Origin: CAWCON01 sp963797185
GTDB lineage: Bacteria > Patescibacteriota > Saccharimonadia > Saccharimonadales > UBA4665
Reading direction: 5' to 3'
Assembly: GCA_963797185.1 (NCBI GenBank)
Contig: CAWCON010000003.1
Coordinates: forward strand, 310,001 to 374,000
DNA: 64,000 nucleotides
Shown here: positions 6,935-15,905 of the stretch, in pieces
Position numbering within the stretch: position 1 is the stretch's first letter
Layout: the number at the start of each line of letters is the position of its first letter
The notes under the pieces: generated by a model
Told to the model about the DNA's origin: nothing
Database searches by the model: none
Seen by the model: only the letters and a program-made list of their open reading frames with translations
Program-made: the position numbers and the translations under genes

Positions 6935-7759
6935 CTAGGCTTTACGCATATAGGCACGTACGGTCAGTGGCCCAAATACAGCGACGACAACCGCTGCTCC
7001 CAGTAGGCAGTACCAGAAGTCGTGATCGATAACCCCCTGATTGGCTAGTTCGCGTACGGCAGATACCAGGTGAGATATTGGGTTTAATTTCACAAATCCC
7101 TGTAGCCAGCCGGGCAAGCTCTTGACGGGTATAAAGGCATTACTCAGGAAAGTGAGGGGGAATAAAAACAGAAAGGCAATTCCCTGCACACTGGATGCGG
7201 TGCGGGCAACCATACCAATGAAAGCGAAAATCCAGCTAATGCACCAGGCGACAACAACGGTCAGTACGGCACCAATCACTAGGTACTTGAAACCACCGCC
7301 AGGCCGCCACCCAAGGACATAGCCCATTGCCAAGGTAAGCACCGTAGCAATACCGTACCGAATGGTATCAGCCAGGAGCGCCCCAGCCAGTGGGGCGATG
7401 CGTGATATCGGCATGCTACGAAATCTATTAAAGACACCTTTGTCCATATCTTCGCGGATCTGTACACCGGTAACCTGTGATGTTGTTAAGACGGTCATGG
7501 CTAGGATACCCGGAATAATAGTGGGGAGATAGTTGTGTACATTGCCGGCAATAGCACCGCCAAAGATGTAAGCGAACATCAGGGTAAAGATAATGGGCTG
7601 GATGGTAACATCGGAGAACTGTTCGGGATTACGGCGCATTTTCCGCAAACCTCGATACGCCATGGTAAATGAATCGCGGATGGTCTGTCGTATGCTTATG
7701 CGGTTTTTTAGTTGTCGCTCGCTCGCAGGTACGATTGCCTTTATATCAGTATTACGCAT
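6935..7759 (-). CDS. ABC-2 type transporter permease (DrrB-like)
   Basis: Six predicted membrane helices and the ABC-2 pattern ('IIPGILAMTVLTTSQVTG', 'PISRIAPLAGALLADTIRY', 'FLFPLTFLSNAFIPVKSLPG') place it with the daunorubicin/multidrug exporter permeases. It should form an exporter with the ATPase encoded just upstream, whose gene it overlaps by 8 bases. Substrate unknown: drug or lipid export are both possible. The pair is divergent from a TetR regulator, the common arrangement for regulated drug exporters. Confidence 0.92.
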   Translation of the reverse strand: MRNTDIKAIVPASERQLKNRISIRQTIRDSFTMAYRGLRKMRRNPEQFSDVTIQPIIFTLMFAYIFGGAIAGNVHNYLPTIIPGILAMTVLTTSQVTGVQIREDMDKGVFNRFRSMPISRIAPLAGALLADTIRYGIATVLTLAMGYVLGWRPGGGFKYLVIGAVLTVVVAWCISWIFAFIGMVARTASSVQGIAFLFLFPLTFLSNAFIPVKSLPGWLQGFVKLNPISHLVSAVRELANQGVIDHDFWYCLLGAAVVVAVFGPLTVRAYMRKA

Positions 7760-8726
7760 GGTCTGCCTCCTTTTGTTTTGTATCGTGACCGGTAATCGTT
7801 AAAAACACTTCATCGAGGGTTGGTTTCTGGACACTAACCTCGGTAAGATGGATGCCAGCTTTTCGCAACTCTATAAGGAGATCAGTAATACGTTCTGGAT
7901 CAGCCATTGGGGCGGTAATAAGCATTGGCTCCAACACCTGGGCTTTGGTTTTGAGCACCGTCTGCACTATTTCAAGTGTCTGGCTTGCATATTTTTCATG
8001 GACCAGCTGTAGCTGCAAAGTAGCAATGCCAACCGATGCTTTGAGTTCATCGGGTGTGCCTTCGGCGACTACTTTGCCACGATCTATAACAGCGATCCGA
8101 TTGGCCAGTTGATCGGCTTCATCGAGGTATTGTGTCGTTAAGAGCACCGTAGAACCATTCGTTACCAACCGACGAATCGTATCCCACATTTGGTTACGAG
8201 TGCGCGGGTCAAGCCCGGTGGTTGGTTCGTCGAGAAAAATAAGTGGTGGTTGGGCGATGAGGCTGGCCGCTAGGTCAAGTCGTCGACGCATACCACCTGA
8301 GAATTTAGAGAGAGGTCGTTTGGCGGCCTCAGTTAAGTTAAATTCTTGGAGGAGGTCATCAGCTTTTTGTTTGGCTTGTTTGCTGGTAAGACCTAAAAGC
8401 CGTGAAAAAATAACAAGATTTTCAGTTGCTGAGAGAGCTTCATCGACTGATGCAGACTGTCCGGTAAGTCCAATCAACTGACGAACAATCTGGGCTTCTT
8501 TGCCGACATCATGGCCGAATACTTTTGCTTTGCCGCCGTCTGCTTTGAGGAGTGTCGACAGTATATTAATAACGGTTGTTTTACCGGCACCGTTCGGACC
8601 AAGTACTCCGTAAATTGTGCCTTCTGGCACCTGTAAATCAACGCCGTCAACCGCCCGATTATCGCCAAATACTTTCACAAGTCCTTTGGCTTCGACGGCG
8701 AGATTGGTTTTGTTTTGTTGGCTCAC
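7752..8726 (-). CDS. ABC transporter ATP-binding protein (DrrA-like)
   Basis: Complete nucleotide-binding domain: Walker A GPNGAGKTT, signature FSGGMRRRLD, Walker B LIFLDEPTTGLDPRT and a His-less switch region (LLTTQYLDEAD) typical of the DrrA group. The C-terminal ~90 residues form the extra domain of this subfamily ('VQKPTLDEVFLTITG'). The start is GTG 8726 with AAGGA about 7 bases upstream. It pairs with the permease downstream; the promoter region carries two palindromes likely bound by the divergent TetR protein. Confidence 0.93.
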   Translation of the reverse strand: MSQQNKTNLAVEAKGLVKVFGDNRAVDGVDLQVPEGTIYGVLGPNGAGKTTVINILSTLLKADGGKAKVFGHDVGKEAQIVRQLIGLTGQSASVDEALSATENLVIFSRLLGLTSKQAKQKADDLLQEFNLTEAAKRPLSKFSGGMRRRLDLAASLIAQPPLIFLDEPTTGLDPRTRNQMWDTIRRLVTNGSTVLLTTQYLDEADQLANRIAVIDRGKVVAEGTPDELKASVGIATLQLQLVHEKYASQTLEIVQTVLKTKAQVLEPMLITAPMADPERITDLLIELRKAGIHLTEVSVQKPTLDEVFLTITGHDTKQKEADHA

Positions 8727-8736
8727 GCTGTATTCC

Positions 8737-8778
8737 TTAACACTGTTATAGTAATGATGATTTCAATTTAACACTGTT
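8737..8778. promoter_or_regulatory. Paired TetR-type operator palindromes
   Basis: TTAACACTGTT occurs twice in the same orientation, at 8737-8747 and 8768-8778, exactly 31 bases (about three helical turns) apart. Each copy contains the palindrome AACA-C-TGTT, extended to TAACACTGTTA in the first. They sit between the ABC exporter genes and the TetR gene. The second copy overlaps the likely -35 region of the TetR gene, whose extended -10 (TGC TAGCAT) ends 6 bases before its ATG. Binding by this TetR protein is inferred. Confidence 0.7.
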
Positions 8779-8809
8779 CAATTACTGCGTCAAGTGCTAG
8801 CATGTAATT

Positions 8810-9583
8810 ATGAAACAAAGTGATAACGCTGCTCGTGATGTCGCCCTGGCGAGACTGGAAGATGCCCAGCGCCGTGCCCAGGAGCGTCTGGCAGCCCAAC
8901 AAGCGCGCATGAACAAGCATTTTGAGCGAGTTCGTGAACGAGTTAGCAGTAAATATGGTGAGCCGAACGATAGCCAACGGCGAATCATTGAGGCTGCGCT
9001 CGATCTGCTTGACCAGGAGGGGCTGAATGATTTATCGCTTCGAAAACTTGGAAGCTTGCTTGATATGCAAGCCCCGGCCCTCTACTGGCACTTCAAGAAT
9101 AAAGGAGTATTGATCGACTACATGGCCGAGGTAATATTACAGACAGAGTTTAAAGACCTGAAGCCGCGACCGGCAGATGAAGCCTGGCAAGACTGGTTGG
9201 TTACTATCGCTCAGCGGTTGCGCAAGGCAATGCTTTCCCGGCGGGATGGAGCACGGATTGTGGCTGGTGCCCATTTATATCCGGCCATATCGCTGCTTCG
9301 TATATTTGAGACGACTCAAGAATCACTTATCAGTGCCGGTGTTGATGCGCGCCAAGCCGATCTTATTGCCACAACAGTTATTCATTTAACCTTTGGCCGC
9401 GTGATTGAAGAACAGTCTTCACCTGGCCCGGAAGAAATCAAAGAGATGGATCTTAGCGAGATGCAACGTAATTTTCCGTGGGTGGCGGCGACGATTCAGC
9501 GGACATTGGAAGATGCTGAACACGGATACGACGAATTTGAGGCTTCACTGCGTCTTGTTGTCGGCTACCCAGAGAAATCTTAA
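8810..9583 (+). CDS. TetR-family transcriptional regulator (257 aa)
   Basis: A helix-turn-helix of the TetR family spans about residues 52-100 (IIEAALDLLDQEGLNDLSLR, then MQAPALYWHFKNKGVLIDYM). The C-terminal part resembles the TetR_C ligand-binding/dimer domain. The first ~45 residues are an extra, highly charged Arg/Gln-rich helix, longer than usual for the family. It very likely represses the divergent ABC exporter and itself through the palindromes at 8737-8778. TAGCAT (8798-8803) ends 6 bases before the ATG: leaderless. Confidence 0.92.
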   Translation: MKQSDNAARDVALARLEDAQRRAQERLAAQQARMNKHFERVRERVSSKYGEPNDSQRRIIEAALDLLDQEGLNDLSLRKLGSLLDMQAPALYWHFKNKGVLIDYMAEVILQTEFKDLKPRPADEAWQDWLVTIAQRLRKAMLSRRDGARIVAGAHLYPAISLLRIFETTQESLISAGVDARQADLIATTVIHLTFGRVIEEQSSPGPEEIKEMDLSEMQRNFPWVAATIQRTLEDAEHGYDEFEASLRLVVGYPEKS

Positions 9584-9652
9584 CCAGTCTAGTATTCGCT
9601 CGGTTTGATTGACCCCAATTAATTGATCCATAGCGGGTGGTATGCTATAGCT

Positions 9653-10120
9653 ATGATTCCTGCTGATCTAAAAGACTTCTTTATTGCTTGTCTGGGTGCC
9701 TCAGCCTCTTTTATAGGATTATTGTTTGTTGGTTTATCGGTAGTACTGCAAAAGATAGGCGATAACAAACTAGCTGATACAGATCGTATTTTGGCAGAGA
9801 GTTCGTACGCCAGTCTTATTAATGTGTTTTTTATTTCCCTAATCGGCATTCTTCCCCACGCCAGTATCGGCTATGTATCATTAGTTATGTCGATACTTGG
9901 TCTGCTTAGCTGTTGGCGGCTGCGACGCTATAGTCACATTATCTCATTGGTTATTTCATCTATTATATATGTTATAGAGTTAGGGTTTGCGCTTGAGATA
10001 CTGACACACCCTCATCGATATATTAATATTGGCGTTTTTCAAACCATTGTCATTGCCTTATTCGCGATTAGTTTAGTGAGAGCCTGGGGCCTGACTGGTA
10101 TTAGACAAGACGAGAAGTAA
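9653..10120 (+). CDS. Four-helix membrane protein of unknown function
   Basis: About 155 residues with four predicted membrane helices (near residues 8-30, 55-80, 85-115 and 125-145) and a short basic cytoplasmic tail. No family recognised. The ATG at 9653 is chosen over a TTG 30 bases upstream because TATGCT (9641-9646) ends 6 bases before it, the leaderless pattern seen throughout this window. Confidence 0.65.
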   Translation: MIPADLKDFFIACLGASASFIGLLFVGLSVVLQKIGDNKLADTDRILAESSYASLINVFFISLIGILPHASIGYVSLVMSILGLLSCWRLRRYSHIISLVISSIIYVIELGFALEILTHPHRYINIGVFQTIVIALFAISLVRAWGLTGIRQDEK

Positions 10121-10187
10121 TACTACACCTTCCAGCTTAAAATAATTTATAATGACCTATATCATTGACTAAGCGAGGGAATCCATA

Positions 10188-10868
10188 GTGTTACAGATGT
10201 ATTATCAACCTGACAGTACCAAAGCCGCCAAAGTGCTGGCCCGCTACTTATTGACGGCCCTCCCAGATCAGCGGGTTCTGTGGCTGGTATCGGGTGGATC
10301 CAATATTGCGCTGAGTGTCCAGGTGATGAAACGGATTCCAACCAAGCTGCAGCCAAATTTAGCCATCATGCTTACCGACGAACGATATGACGTGTACGAC
10401 CATGCTGACTCCAACTTGCGTCAACTTTATGAGGGTGGCTTAAAGTCCGGCAAAGCCACAGTCGTGCCGGTGCTGATGCCAGTTAATATGTCGCTTACTC
10501 AGACGGTTAAACGTTATGAGCAGGTTATAGAAACAGCTTTTGCCAACGCTGATGTAATCGTTGCTCAGCTTGGTATTGGCGTCGACGGCCATATTGCTGG
10601 GATTTTGCCTAAGTCGGCAGCAACTCGCAGCAAGGCACTCGTCTGCGGCTACAAGGCTATGGATTATACCCGCATTACGCTGACGATGATGGCACTCAAA
10701 CAAGTCTCAATCGCTTTTGCTTTTGCCTATGGCGACCGCAAAGAGCCAGCGCTTGAGCAATTAAGTAGTAAGGCACTAGCGCTCTCTACTCAGCCAGCTC
10801 AAGTTCTCAAACAAATTCCTGAAGCCAGACTATACACCGATCAGCATGTTACGAAGCAAGAGGCATAA
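10188..10868 (+). CDS. pgl: 6-phosphogluconolactonase
   Basis: Hydrolyses 6-phosphogluconolactone in the oxidative pentose phosphate pathway. The fold of the glucosamine-6-phosphate isomerase/6-phosphogluconolactonase family is clear: VLWLVSGGSNIALSV, LTDERYD (family TDER), 'SNLRQLYE', and GIGVDGHIAGILP (family GxGxDGHxASLFP). Size (226 residues) fits. The start may be GTG 10188, preceded by GAGGGA, or ATG 10197. No other pentose phosphate gene is adjacent. Confidence 0.87.
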   Translation: MLQMYYQPDSTKAAKVLARYLLTALPDQRVLWLVSGGSNIALSVQVMKRIPTKLQPNLAIMLTDERYDVYDHADSNLRQLYEGGLKSGKATVVPVLMPVNMSLTQTVKRYEQVIETAFANADVIVAQLGIGVDGHIAGILPKSAATRSKALVCGYKAMDYTRITLTMMALKQVSIAFAFAYGDRKEPALEQLSSKALALSTQPAQVLKQIPEARLYTDQHVTKQEA

Positions 10869-10898
10869 GCCAATAACCTATTGCTTGCGTAGGACCAG

Positions 10899-10928
10899 TT
10901 GCCTAAGTCGGTAGTTTCCCACTACAAT
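10899..10928 (+). promoter_or_regulatory. Promoter of the surface-protein locus
   Basis: TTGCCT (10899-10904), an 18-base spacer and TACAAT (10923-10928), ending 8 bases before the ATG at 10937. The transcript would be leaderless. Confidence 0.55.
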
Positions 10929-10936
10929 AGTAGCTA

Positions 10937-11959
10937 ATGCTTAGATGGGGACTAACGCTAATGAGTTTGGGGACGATGGTGGTAGCATCTTTTTCGTCCA
11001 GCACGTCATACAAACTTAACAGCTATTCGGTCGGGCCAGGCGGTACTAACAATGCCAGCTCTACAACCTATAAAGCTCAAGCGAACGTTGGTGAAATATC
11101 GGGGACAGCCAACAGCACCACCTATACTGCCAATACGGGTGCCGTTCAGACGGAACAGATCAATGTACCACTTGCCCCGACCCTCTCCAATGGTTCCGGC
11201 ACATATTATAATGAATTGCAATTTACGGTGAATTTTACTAATGATCCGACTGACGCCACCTACGCCATCGCGGTATCTTCCAATAGTTTTGTAACCACCA
11301 ATTACGTTCAGTCAACGGGATTGCTTGGTAGTTCCCCAGTTTATCAAAGCTACACCGCGTGGGGCGGCTCTGGTGGCTCATATATGACGGGACTGAGCAA
11401 CAGTACGACCTATGAGGTGAAAGTGGCTGCCAAAGAAGGACAATTTACGAATACCGAATACGGTGCCTATGCTTCCGCTACTACTACGGCTCCATCAATT
11501 ACTTTTTCGGTTTCGCCAACCTCGATCTCTCTTGGCAACCTGACGGCGGGCAGTGTGATTACTGGTGGCACTAATATAACTGCTTCGTTAACAACTGATG
11601 CCGAATCAGGCGCAAATGTTTTCCTGATCGGTAAATACGGCGGTCTCCATAGTCCAACCAAGTCATACACTATTGCTGGCGTTACCGGCAACCTCGCCTC
11701 GTTAAGCGAAGGCTTTGGTCTTCAAGGAGTTAGTGCTACCCAAAGCTCTGGTGGTCCTCTTAGTCTGGTTAGTCCATATAATGGCAGTGCTAATAATGTA
11801 GGTACTGACACGACGGCGTTTACTCAAGTTCTTACAACTGCTGATGAAGTCAGTAGCGGAGTTGGCACAATTGAACTGCAGGCTAAATCAGCCAAGACCG
11901 ATCCGGCCGGAACAGATTATCAGGAAGTGTTAACCTTCTCGGCCTCGGCTTCTTTCTAG
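10937..11959 (+). CDS. Secreted beta-rich surface protein, pair 1
   Basis: An N-terminal hydrophobic segment (about residues 4-22) looks like a signal peptide; the rest is Ser/Thr/Gly/Asn-rich and beta-prone. A fibronectin-III-like stretch (NVPLAPTLSNG... to YASATTTAP) lies at about residues 75-188. The protein ends DYQEVLTFSASASF, close to the end of the second secreted protein in this locus (DYADTVTIVGAGSF), so both carry the same kind of C-terminal domain. It has no C-terminal membrane anchor. A DUF916-like membrane protein is encoded 19 bases downstream, the arrangement found in WxL-protein gene clusters of Firmicutes, although no W-x-L motif is present. Confidence 0.65.
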   Translation: MLRWGLTLMSLGTMVVASFSSSTSYKLNSYSVGPGGTNNASSTTYKAQANVGEISGTANSTTYTANTGAVQTEQINVPLAPTLSNGSGTYYNELQFTVNFTNDPTDATYAIAVSSNSFVTTNYVQSTGLLGSSPVYQSYTAWGGSGGSYMTGLSNSTTYEVKVAAKEGQFTNTEYGAYASATTTAPSITFSVSPTSISLGNLTAGSVITGGTNITASLTTDAESGANVFLIGKYGGLHSPTKSYTIAGVTGNLASLSEGFGLQGVSATQSSGGPLSLVSPYNGSANNVGTDTTAFTQVLTTADEVSSGVGTIELQAKSAKTDPAGTDYQEVLTFSASASF

Positions 11960-11978
11960 TGCGCTATACTATACCAAT

Positions 11979-13052
11979 ATGAAAAGAGGCGTACCAATGC
12001 TCGGAATGCTGGGATCAGCATTGCTGCTGCCACTCCTCCTGGTTGTTTCGACGGCTAGCGCTGCCACCACCGGCACGAATTTAACAACCTCACCAGTTTC
12101 TGAGGTTGTCTCTTCAAAGCCGGGGACGACGACTACGGTAATCATGCATGTTCAGAATAATAATCCGCAGCCTGTTCCTATTGCCATTAAGTTGTTTACC
12201 TTCGGAGCAGCAGGTACATCTGGCAAACCGGCACTGCAGCCGGCGAGTAGCGACGACCCGTTCTTAAGTTGGGCACACTTTTCACCCTCAGCTTTTGTGG
12301 CTCCGCCTGATGTGCCAGTGGCTGTTACGATGACACTGATAATCCCAAAGACTGCTTCGCTAGGCTACAATTTCGGTGTTGGTTTTGAACCGATTACGGC
12401 GCATGCGCTGAATGGTTCGGGGGCCAGCATCTCTGGTTCCAATGTAGTCTTAATCTTGCTTGATACTACTTCGGCTAACGAAGTTCACTCCGTGCAAGTT
12501 GCTGGCTTCACCGCCAATAAGAAACTGTACGAATATCTCCCGGCTACCTTTTCCGTCAATATTCATAATAATGGCAATATCTTCTTAGCGCCCGGCGGCG
12601 ATATATTTATCAGTAAATCTTCAAATTTTCCTCCGGGTAGCATTATCGACACCATCTCTGTTAATAGTGGTCAAGGCAACATCTTACCGAACACGAATCG
12701 AATTTTTCAAGCATCTTGGACTAACGGTTTCCCGGTTTTTCAGCCAAAACTGGTCGATGGGCATCAGATTACAAAAAAGAATCAATTGGTATATCAACTG
12801 AATTGGAACTTTTCACAAGCCAATAAGCTCCGTTTTGGCAAATACTACGCAAAGCTCGTTATGAGTTACAGCAATGGCCAGAGCCAAGTACCGATTACGG
12901 CAGTACTGTCGTTTTGGGTTATACCATGGAAACTGTTACTGCTATTGCTGCTGCTGTTGCTTTTGTTCATCGGTATGATTATCGTGGTTATTTACCTAGT
13001 CCACCGTTTGCGAAAACTCCAACAGCCTAGAACTCGGCGTCATCATGTCTGA
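11979..13052 (+). CDS. DUF916-like membrane-anchored surface protein, pair 1
   Basis: Signal peptide (about 1-28), a long extracellular beta-sandwich region, then a Leu-rich membrane helix at about 311-340 and a basic tail (HRLRKLQQPRTRRHHV). Extracytoplasmic Ig-like domains plus a C-terminal anchor match the DUF916/WxL-interacting-protein layout. It probably holds or presents the secreted protein encoded just upstream. TATACT (11965-11970) ends 8 bases before the ATG, so it may also have its own leaderless transcript. Its 3' end overlaps the next gene by 8 bases. The family name is inferred from architecture, not a profile search. Confidence 0.65.
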   Translation: MKRGVPMLGMLGSALLLPLLLVVSTASAATTGTNLTTSPVSEVVSSKPGTTTTVIMHVQNNNPQPVPIAIKLFTFGAAGTSGKPALQPASSDDPFLSWAHFSPSAFVAPPDVPVAVTMTLIIPKTASLGYNFGVGFEPITAHALNGSGASISGSNVVLILLDTTSANEVHSVQVAGFTANKKLYEYLPATFSVNIHNNGNIFLAPGGDIFISKSSNFPPGSIIDTISVNSGQGNILPNTNRIFQASWTNGFPVFQPKLVDGHQITKKNQLVYQLNWNFSQANKLRFGKYYAKLVMSYSNGQSQVPITAVLSFWVIPWKLLLLLLLLLLLFIGMIIVVIYLVHRLRKLQQPRTRRHHV

Positions 13053-13680
13053 GCTTGCAGCTGGTACTGAAGATTCTCTGCCGACTCCTGTTAGAAAACG
13101 ACGATCGAAAAAACGATTAATGATAGCGCTGGTGATTATTGTTATGGTTATGATTGGGTCGGCTTTCTACATCTTCAATCGACTGAATGGCAATTCGACA
13201 GGTATTATTACCAATCCTTCTACTGCTCAGCAAAACGCCGGTTTGTCTTTTAACTTTAATCCGGTTGGTGTTCAGGGTACCTACATAACGTTTGCCTATC
13301 CGGCCGCCTTTCAAGTTAATAGTATTCAGCAAAAACCAATTAACCCTATTTTGGAAGCCTATAGCTATAAATATAGCGACATCCAGACATGGATTTTGGC
13401 TATTAGCGTGACACGCTTGGCATCTAATAGTCTGACGGCCGATAGCGGCTACCACGCCCGGACGCTCAATCCTAGCGAGTATCGCCAGTCAACCATAGTG
13501 GTTGGCAAGAAGAGCTATATTGTTATGACAGATACATCGGCTGTGGGCTTTAATGAAGTTGCTTACTCACTCCATAATGGCATGTCTGCTGATATTTCTC
13601 TGCTGGGTAACGATAGCCTCGGAACGGCTGATTTACAGGCAACGTTTAGCAACGTACTGGCCAGTTTTAATTGGCGGTAA
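13045..13680 (+). CDS. Single-pass membrane protein, extracytoplasmic domain of unknown function
   Basis: A short basic N-terminus (VRKRRSKKRLM), a membrane helix at about residues 26-46 and a C-terminal domain outside the cell of about 160 residues (YITFAYPAAFQVNSI ... ADISLLGNDSLG). The pattern resembles PsbP-like or small lipoprotein-like beta domains, but I cannot name a family. It overlaps the upstream anchor gene by 8 bases and is probably translationally coupled to it, so it belongs to the same surface module. Confidence 0.6.
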   Translation: MSELAAGTEDSLPTPVRKRRSKKRLMIALVIIVMVMIGSAFYIFNRLNGNSTGIITNPSTAQQNAGLSFNFNPVGVQGTYITFAYPAAFQVNSIQQKPINPILEAYSYKYSDIQTWILAISVTRLASNSLTADSGYHARTLNPSEYRQSTIVVGKKSYIVMTDTSAVGFNEVAYSLHNGMSADISLLGNDSLGTADLQATFSNVLASFNWR

Positions 13681-13724
13681 CAGTTTTCATTCTCAAATTG
13701 GGGAAAAGTCTTAGTGTGAAAAAA

Positions 13725-13753
13725 TTGACAGCGCCGTTGACATAAATTATGCT
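13725..13753 (+). promoter_or_regulatory. Strong promoter of surface pair 2
   Basis: Consensus TTGACA (13725-13730), a 17-base spacer and TATGCT (13748-13753). A second TTGACA sits at 13737-13742. The transcript would start near 13760, leaving about 12 bases before the ATG at 13772. Confidence 0.75.
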
Positions 13754-13771
13754 TATGTCTAGAGAATCTTA

Positions 13772-14827
13772 ATGATATTGAAACAAAAAAACCGCATCTG
13801 GGACAAATCAATCGCTCTCTTGTTTGTCGCCGTCTTACTTGTTGCTACTCTTTCGGGTGTATCTAAAGTATCAGCTCTCGGAGCTCTTACGAACATGTGG
13901 GCGGTTGAGTCAAACATGGACGCTTCAGGGAGTAGTCAGCTGTACCTTGCATTTAAATCATCAGCTACTGGTGGTGTGCCCGGAACGATATCAATTGCCT
14001 TAACTGGAACAGGGGCTGCGGTTGCTACTACTAACGCTAATCTCGGTACCACGGCAACGTGTGCAACCGCTTTTCAGTTTTTACCAGGTGGTGCTCCCAC
14101 CGGGGTTCCAGGGTCTCCGACAGCCACGGGCGCGAGTGCAACTATTTCGCTAACGGGTGTGACGTCACTTGCTGCCAGCACTAATTACTGTGTTGCCTTT
14201 ACGGGTGCTTCGGCAGTAACTAATCCTTCAGCTGCTGGGGTCTATAGTTATACTATGACTGATACCCAAGATACAGGTACGGCCTACTATTCGATCTTAA
14301 CTGGTGGTACCAACGAATCAATTAGTGTTACCGCTACGGTTCCACAGACATTTACATTGACCTTGGGTGGTTCAACTGATCCACTTAATACATTGTCAAC
14401 CTCAGGAGTGACTTCAACAACCGGTGTGAACGCTACTGTCAGCACGAATGCAGCCAACGGTCTAGGAATATGGGCCTATGACTCAAGTACAGGGCTACAC
14501 TCGACCAATGCTTCCCATACTATAGCTTCTACGAGTCCAGGAAATGCAACTGCGGTGACGATAACCTCTTCGGCTGAAGGGTATATTACCAATGCAGCCT
14601 ATCAAAGTAATACGTCGGGGGCAACACTCTCAGTTACTACGCCATTTACTGGTACAGGCGGTACAGGTGATGGACTAAATGGGATTCCAGCAGAGATCGC
14701 TTCAGCCACAGCACCTACCAATGCAGCTATCGTAAAGGTCAAAGAATCAGCTACTATAACTGCTACAACACCAGAAGCAACAGATTATGCAGATACGGTG
14801 ACAATTGTCGGTGCTGGTTCCTTCTAG
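13772..14827 (+). CDS. Secreted beta-rich surface protein, pair 2
   Basis: Basic N-terminus and a signal peptide (about residues 14-36, ending VSA-LG), then 315 residues of Ala/Thr/Gly/Ser-rich sequence without charged patches. Two regions can be seen: about 40-180 with two cysteines (CATAF, NYCVAF) and 185-351 (ISVTATVPQTFTLTLGG onward), which ends DYADTVTIVGAGSF like the first secreted protein. High Thr/Ala content and a consensus promoter suggest an abundant surface-layer or pilus-like protein. No membrane anchor; the DUF916-like gene downstream is the likely partner. Confidence 0.65.
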   Translation: MILKQKNRIWDKSIALLFVAVLLVATLSGVSKVSALGALTNMWAVESNMDASGSSQLYLAFKSSATGGVPGTISIALTGTGAAVATTNANLGTTATCATAFQFLPGGAPTGVPGSPTATGASATISLTGVTSLAASTNYCVAFTGASAVTNPSAAGVYSYTMTDTQDTGTAYYSILTGGTNESISVTATVPQTFTLTLGGSTDPLNTLSTSGVTSTTGVNATVSTNAANGLGIWAYDSSTGLHSTNASHTIASTSPGNATAVTITSSAEGYITNAAYQSNTSGATLSVTTPFTGTGGTGDGLNGIPAEIASATAPTNAAIVKVKESATITATTPEATDYADTVTIVGAGSF

Positions 14828-14833
14828 TACACT
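14805..14833 (+). promoter_or_regulatory. Internal promoter ahead of the second anchor gene
   Basis: TTGTCG (14805-14810), a 17-base spacer and TACACT (14828-14833) lie in the last codons of the upstream gene and end 10 bases before the ATG at 14844. Confidence 0.4.
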
Positions 14834-14843
14834 TGTAGGCATA

Positions 14844-15788
14844 ATGAAGAAATTTTTGCTGCAAATCGCGGTGAGTTTAGTGATGTGTCTCGAGGGTTTT
14901 GTTGGTTCTGCCTTGGCTGCGGGCACCGGCGTAAGTAGTGGTCTGCGGGTTTCGCCGGCGATAACTCAAGCAACACTGAGTCAAAGTCAAAGCATTCAAA
15001 CCTTTGATGAAACAGTAACTAACATTAGTGGTCAGCCATTGAATGTCGCAGTGCATCCTCAAGATTTTGGATCCATCGGACAGTCAGGTACGATTAACTT
15101 TTATTCATCGGCAACCTACAATCCAGCCAATAATCCTCATGGTCTTCAAAATTCGGTCCAGATTAGCACGACCAAATTTGTCTTACAGCCTAATGCCAAT
15201 CAAGCCGTAACAATTAACATACTCAATGCTGAGAGTTTAGCGGCGGGGGGTCACTATGGTGCGATTGTCTACACGGCCAGTGCTATTGCTACGACCAATA
15301 GCAATACGAAGGTTAGCCTTATACCATCAGTGGCGTCGTTAATCTTCCTTGTAACCGCTGGTGGTGGCACACAATCGTTGCGGCTTAGCAATATTCTGCA
15401 AAATGATGTGAGTTTGAGTTTGCCGAAAACAGTAAGTTTCATTGTTGCCAATTCCGGCAACACCCAGTCGACTCCGATTGGTTACGTCAATGTTTCGGGA
15501 GCTCATAATCACCTCCTCACACAGAGCGTTCTTAATAACACCTCTCTATTAGTACTACCCAGTAGTTCAATACTGATGAGTGTTAACTTGCATGAGTCAA
15601 GTCACTGGTTGGCCTGGCCTGGGATGTATCACTTAAAAATAGTTTATAGTTACGCTGGCTCAACGGTGCTCACCAGTGTTACCAAAAACTTCCTTTATAT
15701 TAACGTGCCAATGATAGTATTGCTGTTGGTGACTGTAGCCGTAATTTTCTTAATTATTAAGAAGATTAAGCACAAACGAAAGCGCTAA
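14844..15788 (+). CDS. DUF916-like membrane-anchored surface protein, pair 2
   Basis: 314 residues: signal peptide (about 1-26, ending ALAAG), two Ig-like beta domains ('RVSPAITQATLSQSQSIQTF' to about 165, then about 170-275), a membrane helix at about 283-304 and a very basic tail (KKIKHKRKR). It has the same plan as the anchor protein of pair 1. It probably tethers the secreted protein encoded 16 bases upstream. The ATG at 14844 is chosen over an upstream in-frame TTG-like start because the signal peptide begins there. Confidence 0.68.
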   Translation: MKKFLLQIAVSLVMCLEGFVGSALAAGTGVSSGLRVSPAITQATLSQSQSIQTFDETVTNISGQPLNVAVHPQDFGSIGQSGTINFYSSATYNPANNPHGLQNSVQISTTKFVLQPNANQAVTINILNAESLAAGGHYGAIVYTASAIATTNSNTKVSLIPSVASLIFLVTAGGGTQSLRLSNILQNDVSLSLPKTVSFIVANSGNTQSTPIGYVNVSGAHNHLLTQSVLNNTSLLVLPSSSILMSVNLHESSHWLAWPGMYHLKIVYSYAGSTVLTSVTKNFLYINVPMIVLLLVTVAVIFLIIKKIKHKRKR

Positions 15789-15905
15789 ACAGTAAGAATT
15801 TGTACATATTGACTGTCGATTGTTGTAATATAAGTAACGTTATTCCTTACATCTAGTCATAAGCGTATTGCGATTATGTTTCACCCTTGATATCATGTGC
15901 ATAGC

